The notes below the pieces were generated by a model that did not search any database, was not told the DNA's origin, and saw only the letters and a program-made list of their open reading frames with translations. A DNA stretch of 64,000 bases from Helicobacter sp. NHP19-003 (GTDB lineage: Bacteria > Campylobacterota > Campylobacteria > Campylobacterales > Helicobacteraceae). The translations under genes were made by a program, and so were the position numbers. The DNA lies in contig NZ_AP024814.1 of assembly GCF_019703305.1 (NCBI RefSeq), positions 310,001 through 374,000 on the forward strand, in the 5' to 3' direction. Shown piece by piece: positions 28,322-36,054 of the stretch (position 1 is its first letter; each line of letters starts with the position of its first letter).

Positions 28322-28353
28322 CTCTTGGGGGCAAGCCCCCAAACCCCCAAGAG
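28322..28353. repeat. GC-rich palindrome with two possible pairings
   Basis: CTCTTGGGGG pairs perfectly with CCCCCAAGAG 12 bases later. The same G run can also pair with a nearer CCCCC (TTGGGGG-CAAG-CCCCCAA). No U-tract follows on either strand. Confidence 0.6.
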
Positions 28354-28579
28354 AGAGTTTTGAATTAAAACAAGAATTGCGTGTGAATGCCTCTAAAATC
28401 GCTTTGGAGAGTGCAAAGGGGGTTTTTATAGGTTAGGGGTATTGTGTTGATTGATTGGGGGCATTCTAGGGGGTAGAAAGGGCATTCGTGTAGGTGGACA
28501 AAAAGGCTAAAGCGTTTGGGCGGGTGAAAGCGCGTCAAAATTGCGTTTTCTTGGCGGTTTTGCTACAATGCCGCCCACG

Positions 28580-29419
28580 ATGGCAAAAGACAAGCAGGAT
28601 AGACAAGAGTACAAGACTCGTGTTGAAACAATGAAGGACTTTTTTGGCGTGCGCTCTTTGGCGGCGGTGGCTGAGAAATTGGGGCGGTCAAGGAAAACGG
28701 CGGCGACTTGGATAAGCGTGCAGAAAATCCCCAACAAGGTTTGGTATTCTTACCTCAAAATCGCCACAAGTGGGGATGCCAAAGTGCCCCCGCCTGTGCC
28801 GGATTTGGCAGATCGGGTGGCGGTGGATAGCGAGGGGTTTTGTGGCGCGTTTTTGGCATTTGTGGAGATGTTGAGGAAGCATTTTCACTTTGGCACTTGG
28901 CAAGAGATGGCCAATGCTGTAGGTGTCAGTGAAAAGGCGTTTTTGCTCTACATGCACAAACTCAAAAACAACACCGCGCCCTCCCTGAAGTTTGTGCGGG
29001 CTTTTGGGAAGCTTGTGGATGTGGATGCCTATTTTGTGCTGGGCGATGGGGGCGGGGGTGTTGCGCTTGCCGTGGCAAGCCCGTTTAACCGCTTCAGCGG
29101 CGGTCTAGATTTTTCGATGATCAATGCACTGAAGACGAGCTTGGCAAAAATGGAGATTTTAAGAGTGCATGGCGATGCGATGAGTCCACTACTAGTGAAC
29201 GGCGATTTTGTGTTTGTGGAGAACACGCCGCCCAATAGCGGGGACATTGTGGCGGTGCATTATGGGGGCGAGATCATCATCCGCCGTTTGGGCAAAGACC
29301 ACAACAGCCGTGCGATCACTCTAAGTGCCCATAACGAGGCTTATACGCCCTACACGATCGAGGGCATTGAGCTCTTGCAACTAGTGGGCGTGGTGCGTGG
29401 AAAGTTTGTAGGCGTTTAA
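28580..29419 (+). CDS. CI-like phage repressor with S24 domain
   Basis: 279 aa from ATG 28580; ATG 28568 and TTG 28541 are alternatives, but the extended -10 TGCTACAAT (28559-28567) overlaps them. The N-terminal 60 residues form a helix-turn-helix like the bacteriophage CI repressor domain (FFGVRSLAAVAEKLGRSRKT, then IPNKVWY). A second HTH-like segment follows (WQEMANAVGVSEKAFLLYM). The C-terminal LexA/S24 fold has HGDAMSPLLVNGDFVFVE with the catalytic serine, but the usual lysine position in VKRL reads IIRRL, an arginine. Self-cleavage may be impaired. A lone prophage regulator; no integrase is nearby. Confidence 0.8.
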   Translation: MAKDKQDRQEYKTRVETMKDFFGVRSLAAVAEKLGRSRKTAATWISVQKIPNKVWYSYLKIATSGDAKVPPPVPDLADRVAVDSEGFCGAFLAFVEMLRKHFHFGTWQEMANAVGVSEKAFLLYMHKLKNNTAPSLKFVRAFGKLVDVDAYFVLGDGGGGVALAVASPFNRFSGGLDFSMINALKTSLAKMEILRVHGDAMSPLLVNGDFVFVENTPPNSGDIVAVHYGGEIIIRRLGKDHNSRAITLSAHNEAYTPYTIEGIELLQLVGVVRGKFVGV

Positions 29420-29751
29420 CGTGGAGCTTTGGACATGCATAGCGGTGTTTGTGGGGGCGCTGGTGTCTTTGTGGGTCCTCTGAGAGGGGTATTGCGGTCG
29501 ACAAAGACCACGAAAAACGCAAATTTTTTATTTTATTTTGGGGTGGCATGTTGCCATCAAACCCCCTATTTTAGGCACTTTGCGCTCTTTTTGCTTGTTT
29601 GCAGCGGGCTTTAAACCACTCCCCAGCGCCCCTTTTTCTCGCTTGATGTTTGCTGAATTTGCTTTAAAAGCGCCCCCCTGACATGTTGCGCCCCACATGT
29701 CCACAAAGCCCTAAAATAGGCACTTTCAGCTAAAATGCGGGTGCGTGCGCC
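29420..29751. other. Non-coding stretch after the repressor
   Basis: Contains a 20-codon hydrophobic frame from GTG 29421 that I do not call, a likely terminator (29492-29529) and an inverted 11-mer pair (29565-29575 and 29710-29720), each followed by CACTTT. No gene recognised. Confidence 0.5.
29492..29529 (+). terminator. Probable terminator of the repressor gene
   Basis: Outer stem TTGCG/CGCAA, inner GGTC/GACC, then six T. Imperfect, but correctly placed 70 bp after the repressor stop. Confidence 0.45.
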
Positions 29752-30288
29752 CTAAATTTTGTCAATGACTTTTAAGAGCTTTGCCGCCGCTAAATTGAGC
29801 ACAAACAAGTCCAAGCCCTCATTGCGCTCGCGGACTTTGACCCAGCGGTAAGTCTTGTAGCCATTAGGCGTGGTGGTTTTAACGATTTTCTCTGAGGTCA
29901 GTTGCTCAAAATACTCAAAAGGGTACGATTTTGGGAAATGGCAATACCCCGACATGTCCTTTTTCTCCACAGACAGCAGCCGAAACACCTCCGCCTTGCC
30001 CGTGTAAGTGCCGATCACACACAAACTAACGCCTTTAGCAATGCGCTTTAGGGGGCTTAAAAACTCCTTCTTAGAGGTGGTTTCGCTCGCCCCCTTTGTG
30101 GCGATAAAGCGTTTGTCTAGCCGCACAAAATTATACACCCGCTCGGTGTTAAACCCGCTATCCACGAGATTAAGTGTGCTTTGCAATTTGCGCCCACTTG
30201 TGGTGTAGAAAATCGCCTTCAGTTCGCGATACAGCCGCCCCCAAATCTCGCTCTCAGCCGTGTTGCCCTGTAGCACCACATGCTTCAC
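29752..30288 (-). pseudogene. Phage terminase large subunit (GpA family), C-terminal nuclease fragment
   Basis: 178 aa, beginning GTG without a ribosome site; the frame stops a short way upstream, so it is a fragment. It carries the nuclease-domain landmarks of lambda-type GpA: LNLVDSGFNTERVYNFV, RFIATKGAS, LCVIGTYTGKAEVF, GYCHFPKSYPFEYFEQLTSEK and RNEGLDLFVLNLAAAKLL. The ATPase half is gone. In phages this enzyme cuts concatemeric DNA during packaging. With the CI-like repressor nearby it marks a decayed prophage next to flgK. Confidence 0.8.
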
Positions 30289-30360
30289 GCCCCAATTTTG
30301 ATAACCCGACCCCCACCCCTAAACCCCACCTTTGCAGCCCCACACTCCATAACTTTAACT

Positions 30361-32184
30361 CTATTGCTTCATCTCCAGCAAAGTTTCAATCATGCGATCG
30401 ACCGCTGTAACAACTTTGGCATTGGCGGCATAACCGCTTTGGAATTTGATGAGATTCACCATCTCTTCATCGGTGCTGACCCCTGAGATGGCTTGCTGTT
30501 CTTTCTTGATGACATGCAAAATCGCATCCTTGCTCTCTAGGGTCTTTTTGGCGTGTTCGGCTTCAGTATGGACCTTACCCACAAGGAATTGGTAGTAATT
30601 CTCAAGCGTCATGGGTTTGTTGTCTAGCTTATTGTCTTTGAAAAAGTCCACCTTGTCGTATTGGAGTTGTTGCATCATGTTGGCGACATCAAAGTTGCCA
30701 TCAATGGGGGCAAGCCACGGACGCAGAGCGGTGGGCTCTTTGCGGTAGGTGTCGTTGATTTTAATGTCCCTTGCGCTGTCTCCCTCAAAGAAGGTGTTTA
30801 AGCCTAAGGCCCCTGTTAAGTTTGTGCCGTGGTCTTTGAGCGACACAAACAGTCCTTGAGAAGCGTTTTTGGGTTGGATGGTGAATTGTTTGGCATCGCT
30901 GTCGTAATGCGCCACGAAGTAGTCGTCAAAGTCATTTGTGGTGTTGTTGTCGTGGTTGTCGTCTGTGTTGGCGTTGATTTGGTTGACAATGTCGTTCATG
31001 GTGGTGATGGGGGTGATGGTGATGGTCTTTTTGGCGATCACCTGCCCGTTTGTGTTGTAGGCGAGCAAGTCAAAAGTCCCCGTTTTGATGTTGTGGTTGG
31101 TGTCTTTTAGGGTTTCATCGCCTTGAAAGTCCATGATGTGCCCTTCGATGCGGTGCGCCGCACTTTGGGCGTAAATGGCGTTTGTGGCTTGAATCAAGCC
31201 TTTGGCGAAGGTGTCTAGGCGGTCGATGTAGGTTTGCAATTTGCCCTTTCTAGTGCCGTTCAAGCCATCGTTATACACGCCCATCAACGCCCCGACTTTG
31301 CCCTGATCGATTTTGTCGGTGATGTTAACGACTTTAAAATCATCGCCTCTAAAGTAGATTTGGGCGAGCTGGTTTTCGTTTTTATTCTGCTCCACGACAA
31401 GGGGGTGGAAGATCGCCCCATCTACGATGTTGAACCCATACCCCACATTGAAAACATAACCATCGTCAAAGTCGGCGGTTTTGATGTCATTGAGCGAGTA
31501 GGTCTGTATATGGTTCTTGGTAACATTGCCCCCGATGAGCTCTTTTAAGTGGAACTCAAGTTGGTCGCGTTTATCACGCAGTTCATTGGCTTGTTTGAGG
31601 GTTTTAGCATCCTCCATTTCTTTAAGGTGTTTGTTGATGTTGGCGATTTCTCTGCCCAGGCGGTTCACTTCGGTGATGGTGCTGGTGAGTTCGTGGCTGG
31701 CTTTTTTCTGCAAGTCCACGAGGCGCGCTCTAGCATCGTGGATGCTTTTGGTCAAGGTTTTTGTTTTCTGTACGAGGGCTTGCTTGGTGGCGGGGGATTT
31801 GGCGTCTTTGGCAAGGTCTTTCCACGCATTGAAGTAGTCTTGTAGGTCTGTGTGCACGCCCACTTCGTCCATGTCGGGGAAGTAGGAAGAGGCCTCGCGC
31901 AGGTTGTCAAATTGCGTGCTGTAGTAGGCTTGCTCTTGTTTGGCATGCGCATAGCGGGCAAAGACAAATTCATCGTGCGTGCGCTGGATGCTTTGGACAT
32001 TCACCCCCATGTTCATGTTGCGGTTGGTGTACATGAGGGTGCTTTGGGGCGTGGCGATCACGCGCTGTCGGCTGTAAAACTCATCGTTGGCGTTGGAAAT
32101 GTTGTTGCCCGTAACATCCACCATGACCTGGTGGGCTTGCAAGCCCGTGTAGGAAGTGTTTAAAGTCGCAAATATCCCGCCCAT
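30361..32184 (-). CDS. flgK: Flagellar hook-associated protein 1 (HAP1)
   Basis: 607 aa. The N-terminal flagellar rod/hook motif LNTSYTGLQAHQVMVDVTGNNISNAN and the C-terminal coiled segment SGVSTDEEMVNLIKFQSGYAANAKVVTAVDRMIETLLEM are diagnostic. The middle is a variable domain. FlgK forms the junction between hook and filament outside the cell and is exported by the flagellar type III system with chaperone FlgN, encoded just upstream. Ribosome site AAGGGGG. Confidence 0.96.
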   Translation of the reverse strand: MGGIFATLNTSYTGLQAHQVMVDVTGNNISNANDEFYSRQRVIATPQSTLMYTNRNMNMGVNVQSIQRTHDEFVFARYAHAKQEQAYYSTQFDNLREASSYFPDMDEVGVHTDLQDYFNAWKDLAKDAKSPATKQALVQKTKTLTKSIHDARARLVDLQKKASHELTSTITEVNRLGREIANINKHLKEMEDAKTLKQANELRDKRDQLEFHLKELIGGNVTKNHIQTYSLNDIKTADFDDGYVFNVGYGFNIVDGAIFHPLVVEQNKNENQLAQIYFRGDDFKVVNITDKIDQGKVGALMGVYNDGLNGTRKGKLQTYIDRLDTFAKGLIQATNAIYAQSAAHRIEGHIMDFQGDETLKDTNHNIKTGTFDLLAYNTNGQVIAKKTITITPITTMNDIVNQINANTDDNHDNNTTNDFDDYFVAHYDSDAKQFTIQPKNASQGLFVSLKDHGTNLTGALGLNTFFEGDSARDIKINDTYRKEPTALRPWLAPIDGNFDVANMMQQLQYDKVDFFKDNKLDNKPMTLENYYQFLVGKVHTEAEHAKKTLESKDAILHVIKKEQQAISGVSTDEEMVNLIKFQSGYAANAKVVTAVDRMIETLLEMKQ

Positions 32185-32193
32185 AAAACCCCC

Positions 32194-32622
32194 TTAAGCC
32201 TGCACTTGTAAAAAGCTGCTGACAATGGTCTTTTGGTTGTAGTAGCCCGTGCTCTCATGCGGTACGATTTGTTGCATGAGCTTAGAGTAAAAGTCCGACA
32301 CCGCAAAGACAATGCGGGCGTAATCGGCATTGAGGTCCTTGAGCTCGGTTAAAAGTTGGCGCATTTCCTTTAAAAGGCGTGAGCCCCTTTCATCGAGCAA
32401 GTTGGCTAGGGGCGTGCCGGGGTTTTGCTCCATTAACACCAACATTTCTTGGTCAAAAAGGGCTTTGCAGTTTTCAAAAGAGGCGATCCGCTCTCTTTTG
32501 AGCCCATTGCGGCCAAAAATCGCTTCGTGGTTGGCTTCTTTAATGTCTTCTAAATCTTGGGAAGTGAGTTGGATGAGAGTCTGTAAGTCCTGCACGGACT
32601 GCTCAAGATAGCCATAAAGCAT
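32194..32622 (-). CDS. flgN: Probable FlgN-type flagellar chaperone
   Basis: 142 aa, predicted all-helical with long heptad-like stretches (LQTLIQLTSQDLEDIKEAN, RLLKEMRQLLTELKDLN). Position between flgM and flgK and helical character fit FlgN, the cytoplasmic chaperone of FlgK and FlgL. FlgN sequences vary greatly, so the call rests largely on context. The stop lies nine bases before flgK. Confidence 0.7.
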   Translation of the reverse strand: MLYGYLEQSVQDLQTLIQLTSQDLEDIKEANHEAIFGRNGLKRERIASFENCKALFDQEMLVLMEQNPGTPLANLLDERGSRLLKEMRQLLTELKDLNADYARIVFAVSDFYSKLMQQIVPHESTGYYNQKTIVSSFLQVQA

Positions 32623-32688
32623 GCGCCGCCTTTAAGTGGTTTCATACCAAGCTACCTTTGTTAAGAATACGAAACGCTCGGTATCGCT

Positions 32689-32889
32689 TCAGCTAAGCAA
32701 ATCCTGTGCCATTTTATGGGCCGTTTTGTCCATGTCCACTTTGTAATGCCCGTTTTCCACAGCCTTTTTGATTTGGGCGACTCGGTCGGATTCTTGGGCT
32801 TCATTGGCTTGGGCATGGTTGGCGGGGCGGGATGCTTGCACAGGGCTTAGGTGGCGATAAGAGGGAGTAGTGCCTACAGGCTTAACCAT
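32689..32889 (-). CDS. flgM: Anti-sigma-28 factor FlgM
   Basis: 66 aa. The C-terminal segment VAQIKKAVENGHYKVDMDKTAHKMAQDLL is the FliA-binding part of FlgM; the N-terminal half is disordered and Ala/Gln-rich. It holds sigma-28 inactive until the hook is finished. H. pylori FlgM is also short. A sigma-28 promoter lies directly upstream, giving feedback on its own synthesis. Confidence 0.88.
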   Translation of the reverse strand: MVKPVGTTPSYRHLSPVQASRPANHAQANEAQESDRVAQIKKAVENGHYKVDMDKTAHKMAQDLLS

Positions 32890-32915
32890 GAGAGATCCTT
32901 TCTAAGTTTCGGGCT

Positions 32916-32942
32916 ATATCGGCAAAAGTTTTAAAATTTCAA
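32916..32942 (-). promoter_or_regulatory. Sigma-28 (FliA) promoter of flgM
   Basis: On the minus strand TTGAAATT-N11-GCCGATAT; the -10 GCCGATAT agrees with the Helicobacter FliA consensus GCCGATAA in all but the last position. The -35 is weaker. It is 27 bp upstream of the flgM ATG and overlaps the end of the small membrane-protein gene. Confidence 0.65.
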
Positions 32943-33149
32943 CTATTGCAATAAACGCATTCTTTTTGACAACTCTTGGCGCAATTCCTTCGCGCTCGCT
33001 GGGGATTTTTTGACCGTGTCTATCGCTGAAAACACGGACTGTGTACTGCTGAAAGTGTAAACCAACAAGAGCAGGAGTACACAGCAAAAGAGTAAAAAGG
33101 TGATGGTTGGTACAAGCCAAATATGCCGGTTGAGGCGCACTTTTTTCAT
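32943..33149 (-). CDS. Small single-pass membrane protein
   Basis: 68 aa from ATG 33149 (GGAGGGCTTG upstream). A basic N-terminus (MKKVRLNRH) is followed by one long hydrophobic helix rich in Leu, Cys and Val (residues about 11-32), then a short polar tail (KELRQELSKRMRLLQ). No family recognised. It lies between flgM and csd3 and is read toward flgM. Confidence 0.6.
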   Translation of the reverse strand: MKKVRLNRHIWLVPTITFLLFCCVLLLLLVYTFSSTQSVFSAIDTVKKSPASAKELRQELSKRMRLLQ

Positions 33150-33221
33150 CAAGCCCTCCAAAAAGTTTATTTATAAGCTATTCTATACTAAAATCTAACC
33201 TTTTTCAAAGTAAGGATGGCG

Positions 33222-34373
33222 ATGATTCGGTTCATTTTAGCGTGGCTGTTTTGTGTGGGTTTTGGCGGGGCGGCAGTGGGGCAAAGGCTTGTTTGGGAGC
33301 ATGGCATGACCTTACTCAAATTTTTTGACAAACACCACATTGACCCTAAAATTTATTACAACCTGTCTTACCAAGACAAAGAATTAGGCACAGAGATTAG
33401 AGCGGGCGTGCCCTACTATGTGCTGAAAGACGACAAAAACCAACTTTTGCAGGTCTTAGTGCCTGTGGGCGAGTCCGTGCAACTACGCCTTTACAAAGAC
33501 CGCAGTGGACAATACAATTTAGACTTCATCCCCATCGTTTACAGCACCACACAAAAGGCGTTGAACCTACGCATCAAACGCTCCGCCTACCATGATCTTT
33601 TTAAAGCTACAGGGGATGCCAAACTCGCCCAAGAGTTCATCGGGGTGTACCAAAAGACCTTGAACCTAAAACGCGCAGTCATTAAAGACGACCAACTAAG
33701 CCTGATCTACACCCGCAAATACCGCCTAAACCAACCCTTTGGCTACCCCACGATCAAGGCCGCCATGTTACAAACCCACAGGCGCAACCACTATGTCTTT
33801 GCCTACAAGGGTAAATATTATGACGCACTAGGGCGGGAGGTTGTGGCGTTCTTGCTTGAAACCCCCGTGCATTACACAAGAATCTCTTCGCACTTTTCTT
33901 CAGGGCGCATGCACCCCATTTTAAAACAAATCCGCCCCCACTATGGCGTGGATTTTGCGGCTAAAAAGGGGAGCTTGATTCACGCCGCCGCCGATGGCTA
34001 CATCGTGTCTATCGGGCGTAGGGGCGGGTATGGCAACGAAATTGAGATCGAGCACGGGCAGGATTTACGCATGGTCTACGCCCACATGAGTGCCTTTGCT
34101 AGGGGTCTGCATGTGCACAGCTATGTCAAAAGGGGGCAGGTGATCGGCAAGGTGGGCAGCACGGGGCTTAGCACAGGCCCGCATTTGCACTTTGGGGTGT
34201 ATTTGAACGACCGCCCCGTTGACCCCCTCGGGTGCATCCGCACGGCTAAAAACCAACTGAGCGGACATGAAAAACAACTTTTCAGCCAAGCCATCAAGCC
34301 CTACTTAAAAGCCCTAGAAGACACAACTTCTTTTGAGTACGCCCAAAAAGAAAATACAAAGAACACAGACTAA
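33222..34373 (+). CDS. csd3: M23 metallopeptidase Csd3/HdpA, cell-shape determinant
   Basis: 383 aa from ATG 33222, six bases after AAGG; ATG 33216 is too close to the ribosome site. Signal peptide of about 22 residues, an inhibitory domain, then an LytM/M23 domain with PHYGVDFA (zinc His and Asp) and GPHLHFGVY (catalytic and zinc His). In H. pylori it trims peptidoglycan peptides (D,D-endopeptidase and carboxypeptidase) and shapes the helical cell. First of the csd3-nudix-pgbA-glcD unit; the stop overlaps the next start. A TATACT at 33184-33189 may be the -10. Confidence 0.9.
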   Translation: MIRFILAWLFCVGFGGAAVGQRLVWEHGMTLLKFFDKHHIDPKIYYNLSYQDKELGTEIRAGVPYYVLKDDKNQLLQVLVPVGESVQLRLYKDRSGQYNLDFIPIVYSTTQKALNLRIKRSAYHDLFKATGDAKLAQEFIGVYQKTLNLKRAVIKDDQLSLIYTRKYRLNQPFGYPTIKAAMLQTHRRNHYVFAYKGKYYDALGREVVAFLLETPVHYTRISSHFSSGRMHPILKQIRPHYGVDFAAKKGSLIHAAADGYIVSIGRRGGYGNEIEIEHGQDLRMVYAHMSAFARGLHVHSYVKRGQVIGKVGSTGLSTGPHLHFGVYLNDRPVDPLGCIRTAKNQLSGHEKQLFSQAIKPYLKALEDTTSFEYAQKENTKNTD

Positions 34374-34972
34374 TGATTGCCTACGACAATATCCAAATCA
34401 TCGATTGTCCCACCTCCGCTTACTTTAAACCCAAACGCATTTTATATGAGGAAGATGGCGTGAATAAAAGCTGGGACATGGTCCGCGTGCACGATAGTGT
34501 ATCGATCTTGCTCTACCACATAGAGAGACAAAGTTTTGTGCTGGTCAAGCAGTTTAGACCCCCCGTGTTTGTGAGCGCATGTCTGTATGGCGGGCAGAGC
34601 GTGGATGGCTACACTTATGAGCTGTGTGCGGGGCTGGTGGATAAGGCGCATAAGAGCGTGGAGCAAATCGCTTGTGAAGAGGTGCTAGAGGAGTGCGGTT
34701 ATGCCCTAGTGCCTGAAATGTTGCAAAAAATTGGGGTGTTTTACGGCTCCACGGGCATTAGCGGGAGCAAGCAAACCATGTTTTTTGCCCGCATTGGCCA
34801 AAACCAACGCGCCCACCAAGGCGGGGGGATTGACACCGAGGACATAGAAATCATTTACTTGCCCTTAGAAGAAGTAGAGAGTTTTATGGCGGATGAACAA
34901 TTTTGTAAAAGTGTGGGGCTAGGCTATGCGTTGGTGTGGTTTCAACAACATTTTAAGGACGGGCATGCGTAA
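34373..34972 (+). CDS. NUDIX hydrolase (ADP-ribose pyrophosphatase-like)
   Basis: 199 aa. The Nudix box is GLVDKAHKSVEQIACEEVLE continuing ECGY; it keeps the two metal-binding glutamates of the EExxEE core but has Cys where the consensus has Arg (REUXEEXGU). Upstream, LLYHIERQSFVLVKQFRPPV matches UDP-sugar/ADP-ribose diphosphatases. Probably cleaves ADP-ribose or UDP-glucose. Overlaps csd3 by one base and pgbA by eight. Substrate not determinable here. Confidence 0.82.
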   Translation: MIAYDNIQIIDCPTSAYFKPKRILYEEDGVNKSWDMVRVHDSVSILLYHIERQSFVLVKQFRPPVFVSACLYGGQSVDGYTYELCAGLVDKAHKSVEQIACEEVLEECGYALVPEMLQKIGVFYGSTGISGSKQTMFFARIGQNQRAHQGGGIDTEDIEIIYLPLEEVESFMADEQFCKSVGLGYALVWFQQHFKDGHA

Positions 34973-36044
34973 GTGGATTTTTCTCATTTTGGGGCTGTGT
35001 GGGCTCTTAAGCGCTAAAGATTGGAGCGCGCCGCTTAAAATCAACATTGACAGCGTGGACACCGCAAGAAAGGTCGTGCAGTTTCAAGCCTACGATCTCA
35101 AAGTGGGGGAGAGTGGGTATGTGCTGGCCAAACTCACCGATTACGATGTGATCTCTGCCAGCCTTGAAGTACTCTCTGTGGAAAACGGCGTGGCTTATGC
35201 CAAATACACCCCCTACAAGGTGATGAAGCAAAAACACCTCCCCACCCCCCGCATGACACCTAAAAAGGGCAATTTAGCGATTTTTAGGGAGTTCAACAGC
35301 CAAGCTTTTTTAATCGCTCCCGATGTACACACCTATGAACAAATCAAGGATGATCACCCCGACACGACCTTCATCAGCTCGGATCTACTCGTGGCGTTTT
35401 TAAACGGGTTTGACCCCACAGCCAAGACCTTGAGGCGGGCTTGCGACATTTACAGCGTGGGGTTGGTCTATCTTGTCAGTACGAATCGCTTGAATATTTT
35501 AGATTGCCAAAGTTTTGCCATTTTAGAAACTAAACCCTTTGACACCACAAGGGTGGGGCGCACTTTCACGCCCTTTTTCTCCCGTGTAGAAGGCGTGGAT
35601 CGGGGCACTTTTGGCAAGTTGGTCGCTGGGGGCAAGGCCAAGCATTATTTCACCTACTACGACAACTTGTTGCGTAAAGAGTCTGAGAAAAAGCTGGTTA
35701 GGGAAGTCAAGGCAGAAGATAAAAGAGAACTTAGAAAAGACATCAAAAAGGCCAAGAGTCAAAAGCAAAAACAAGCTCTAGAGAGGGAATACAACAAGGA
35801 AATCCAAGAGGAGCAACAACAAATCGCCCCCGCACTCTCCAAACGGCAAAAGGCAGAGGAAAAATCCCTAGACCAAGCGACCACCAAAGAGCGGGCCAAG
35901 GAAGCCAAAGAGGCAAAAAAAAGGCGTAAAAAAGAGTTAGCCAAGGAAAGGTTGGAGGAAAAGGCAGAAAGGAAGGCCAAAAAAGCAGAGAAAAAAAGAG
36001 AAAAGGCGGAGGAGAAGCGGATACGCCAAGAAGAAAGAGAATAG
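34965..36044 (+). CDS. pgbA: Plasminogen-binding protein PgbA-like, Lys/Glu-rich C-terminus
   Basis: 359 aa from ATG 34965 (TTAAGGACGGGC upstream). N-terminal signal peptide (WIFLILGLCGLLSA), a central beta-rich domain and about 130 C-terminal residues of charged Lys/Glu/Arg coiled-coil with many KEAKEAKK-type repeats. H. pylori PgbA (HP0508) has the same architecture and a lysine terminus said to bind plasminogen; here the protein ends in REERE with no terminal lysine. Position in the operon is conserved. Function by analogy only. Confidence 0.75.
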   Translation: MRKWIFLILGLCGLLSAKDWSAPLKINIDSVDTARKVVQFQAYDLKVGESGYVLAKLTDYDVISASLEVLSVENGVAYAKYTPYKVMKQKHLPTPRMTPKKGNLAIFREFNSQAFLIAPDVHTYEQIKDDHPDTTFISSDLLVAFLNGFDPTAKTLRRACDIYSVGLVYLVSTNRLNILDCQSFAILETKPFDTTRVGRTFTPFFSRVEGVDRGTFGKLVAGGKAKHYFTYYDNLLRKESEKKLVREVKAEDKRELRKDIKKAKSQKQKQALEREYNKEIQEEQQQIAPALSKRQKAEEKSLDQATTKERAKEAKEAKKRRKKELAKERLEEKAERKAKKAEKKREKAEEKRIRQEERE

Positions 36045-36054
36045 GAGGTTGTCT

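Larger units (their letters stand above)
27864..28579. other. Intergenic accessory stretch between the DUF262 relic and the repressor
   Basis: No gene that I can support. Contents in order: an IS605-type tnpB tail and right end (27890-28011), an AT-rich tandem repeat (28076-28117), a dyad resembling an operator (28164-28190), a terminator (28199-28224), a GC-rich palindrome (28322-28353) and the repressor promoter. An open frame from 28185 (TTG) or 28242 (ATG) to 28436 has no ribosome site and unusual composition. Confidence 0.5.

Noticed and set aside
28185-28436. 83-aa hypothetical protein
   Set aside because: Starts with TTG at the edge of the dyad, runs through a terminator and a palindrome, and no ribosome site precedes either start.
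30829-32163. Several 60-110 aa plus-strand frames opposite flgK
   Set aside because: All are antisense shadows of flgK with no promoters or ribosome sites.
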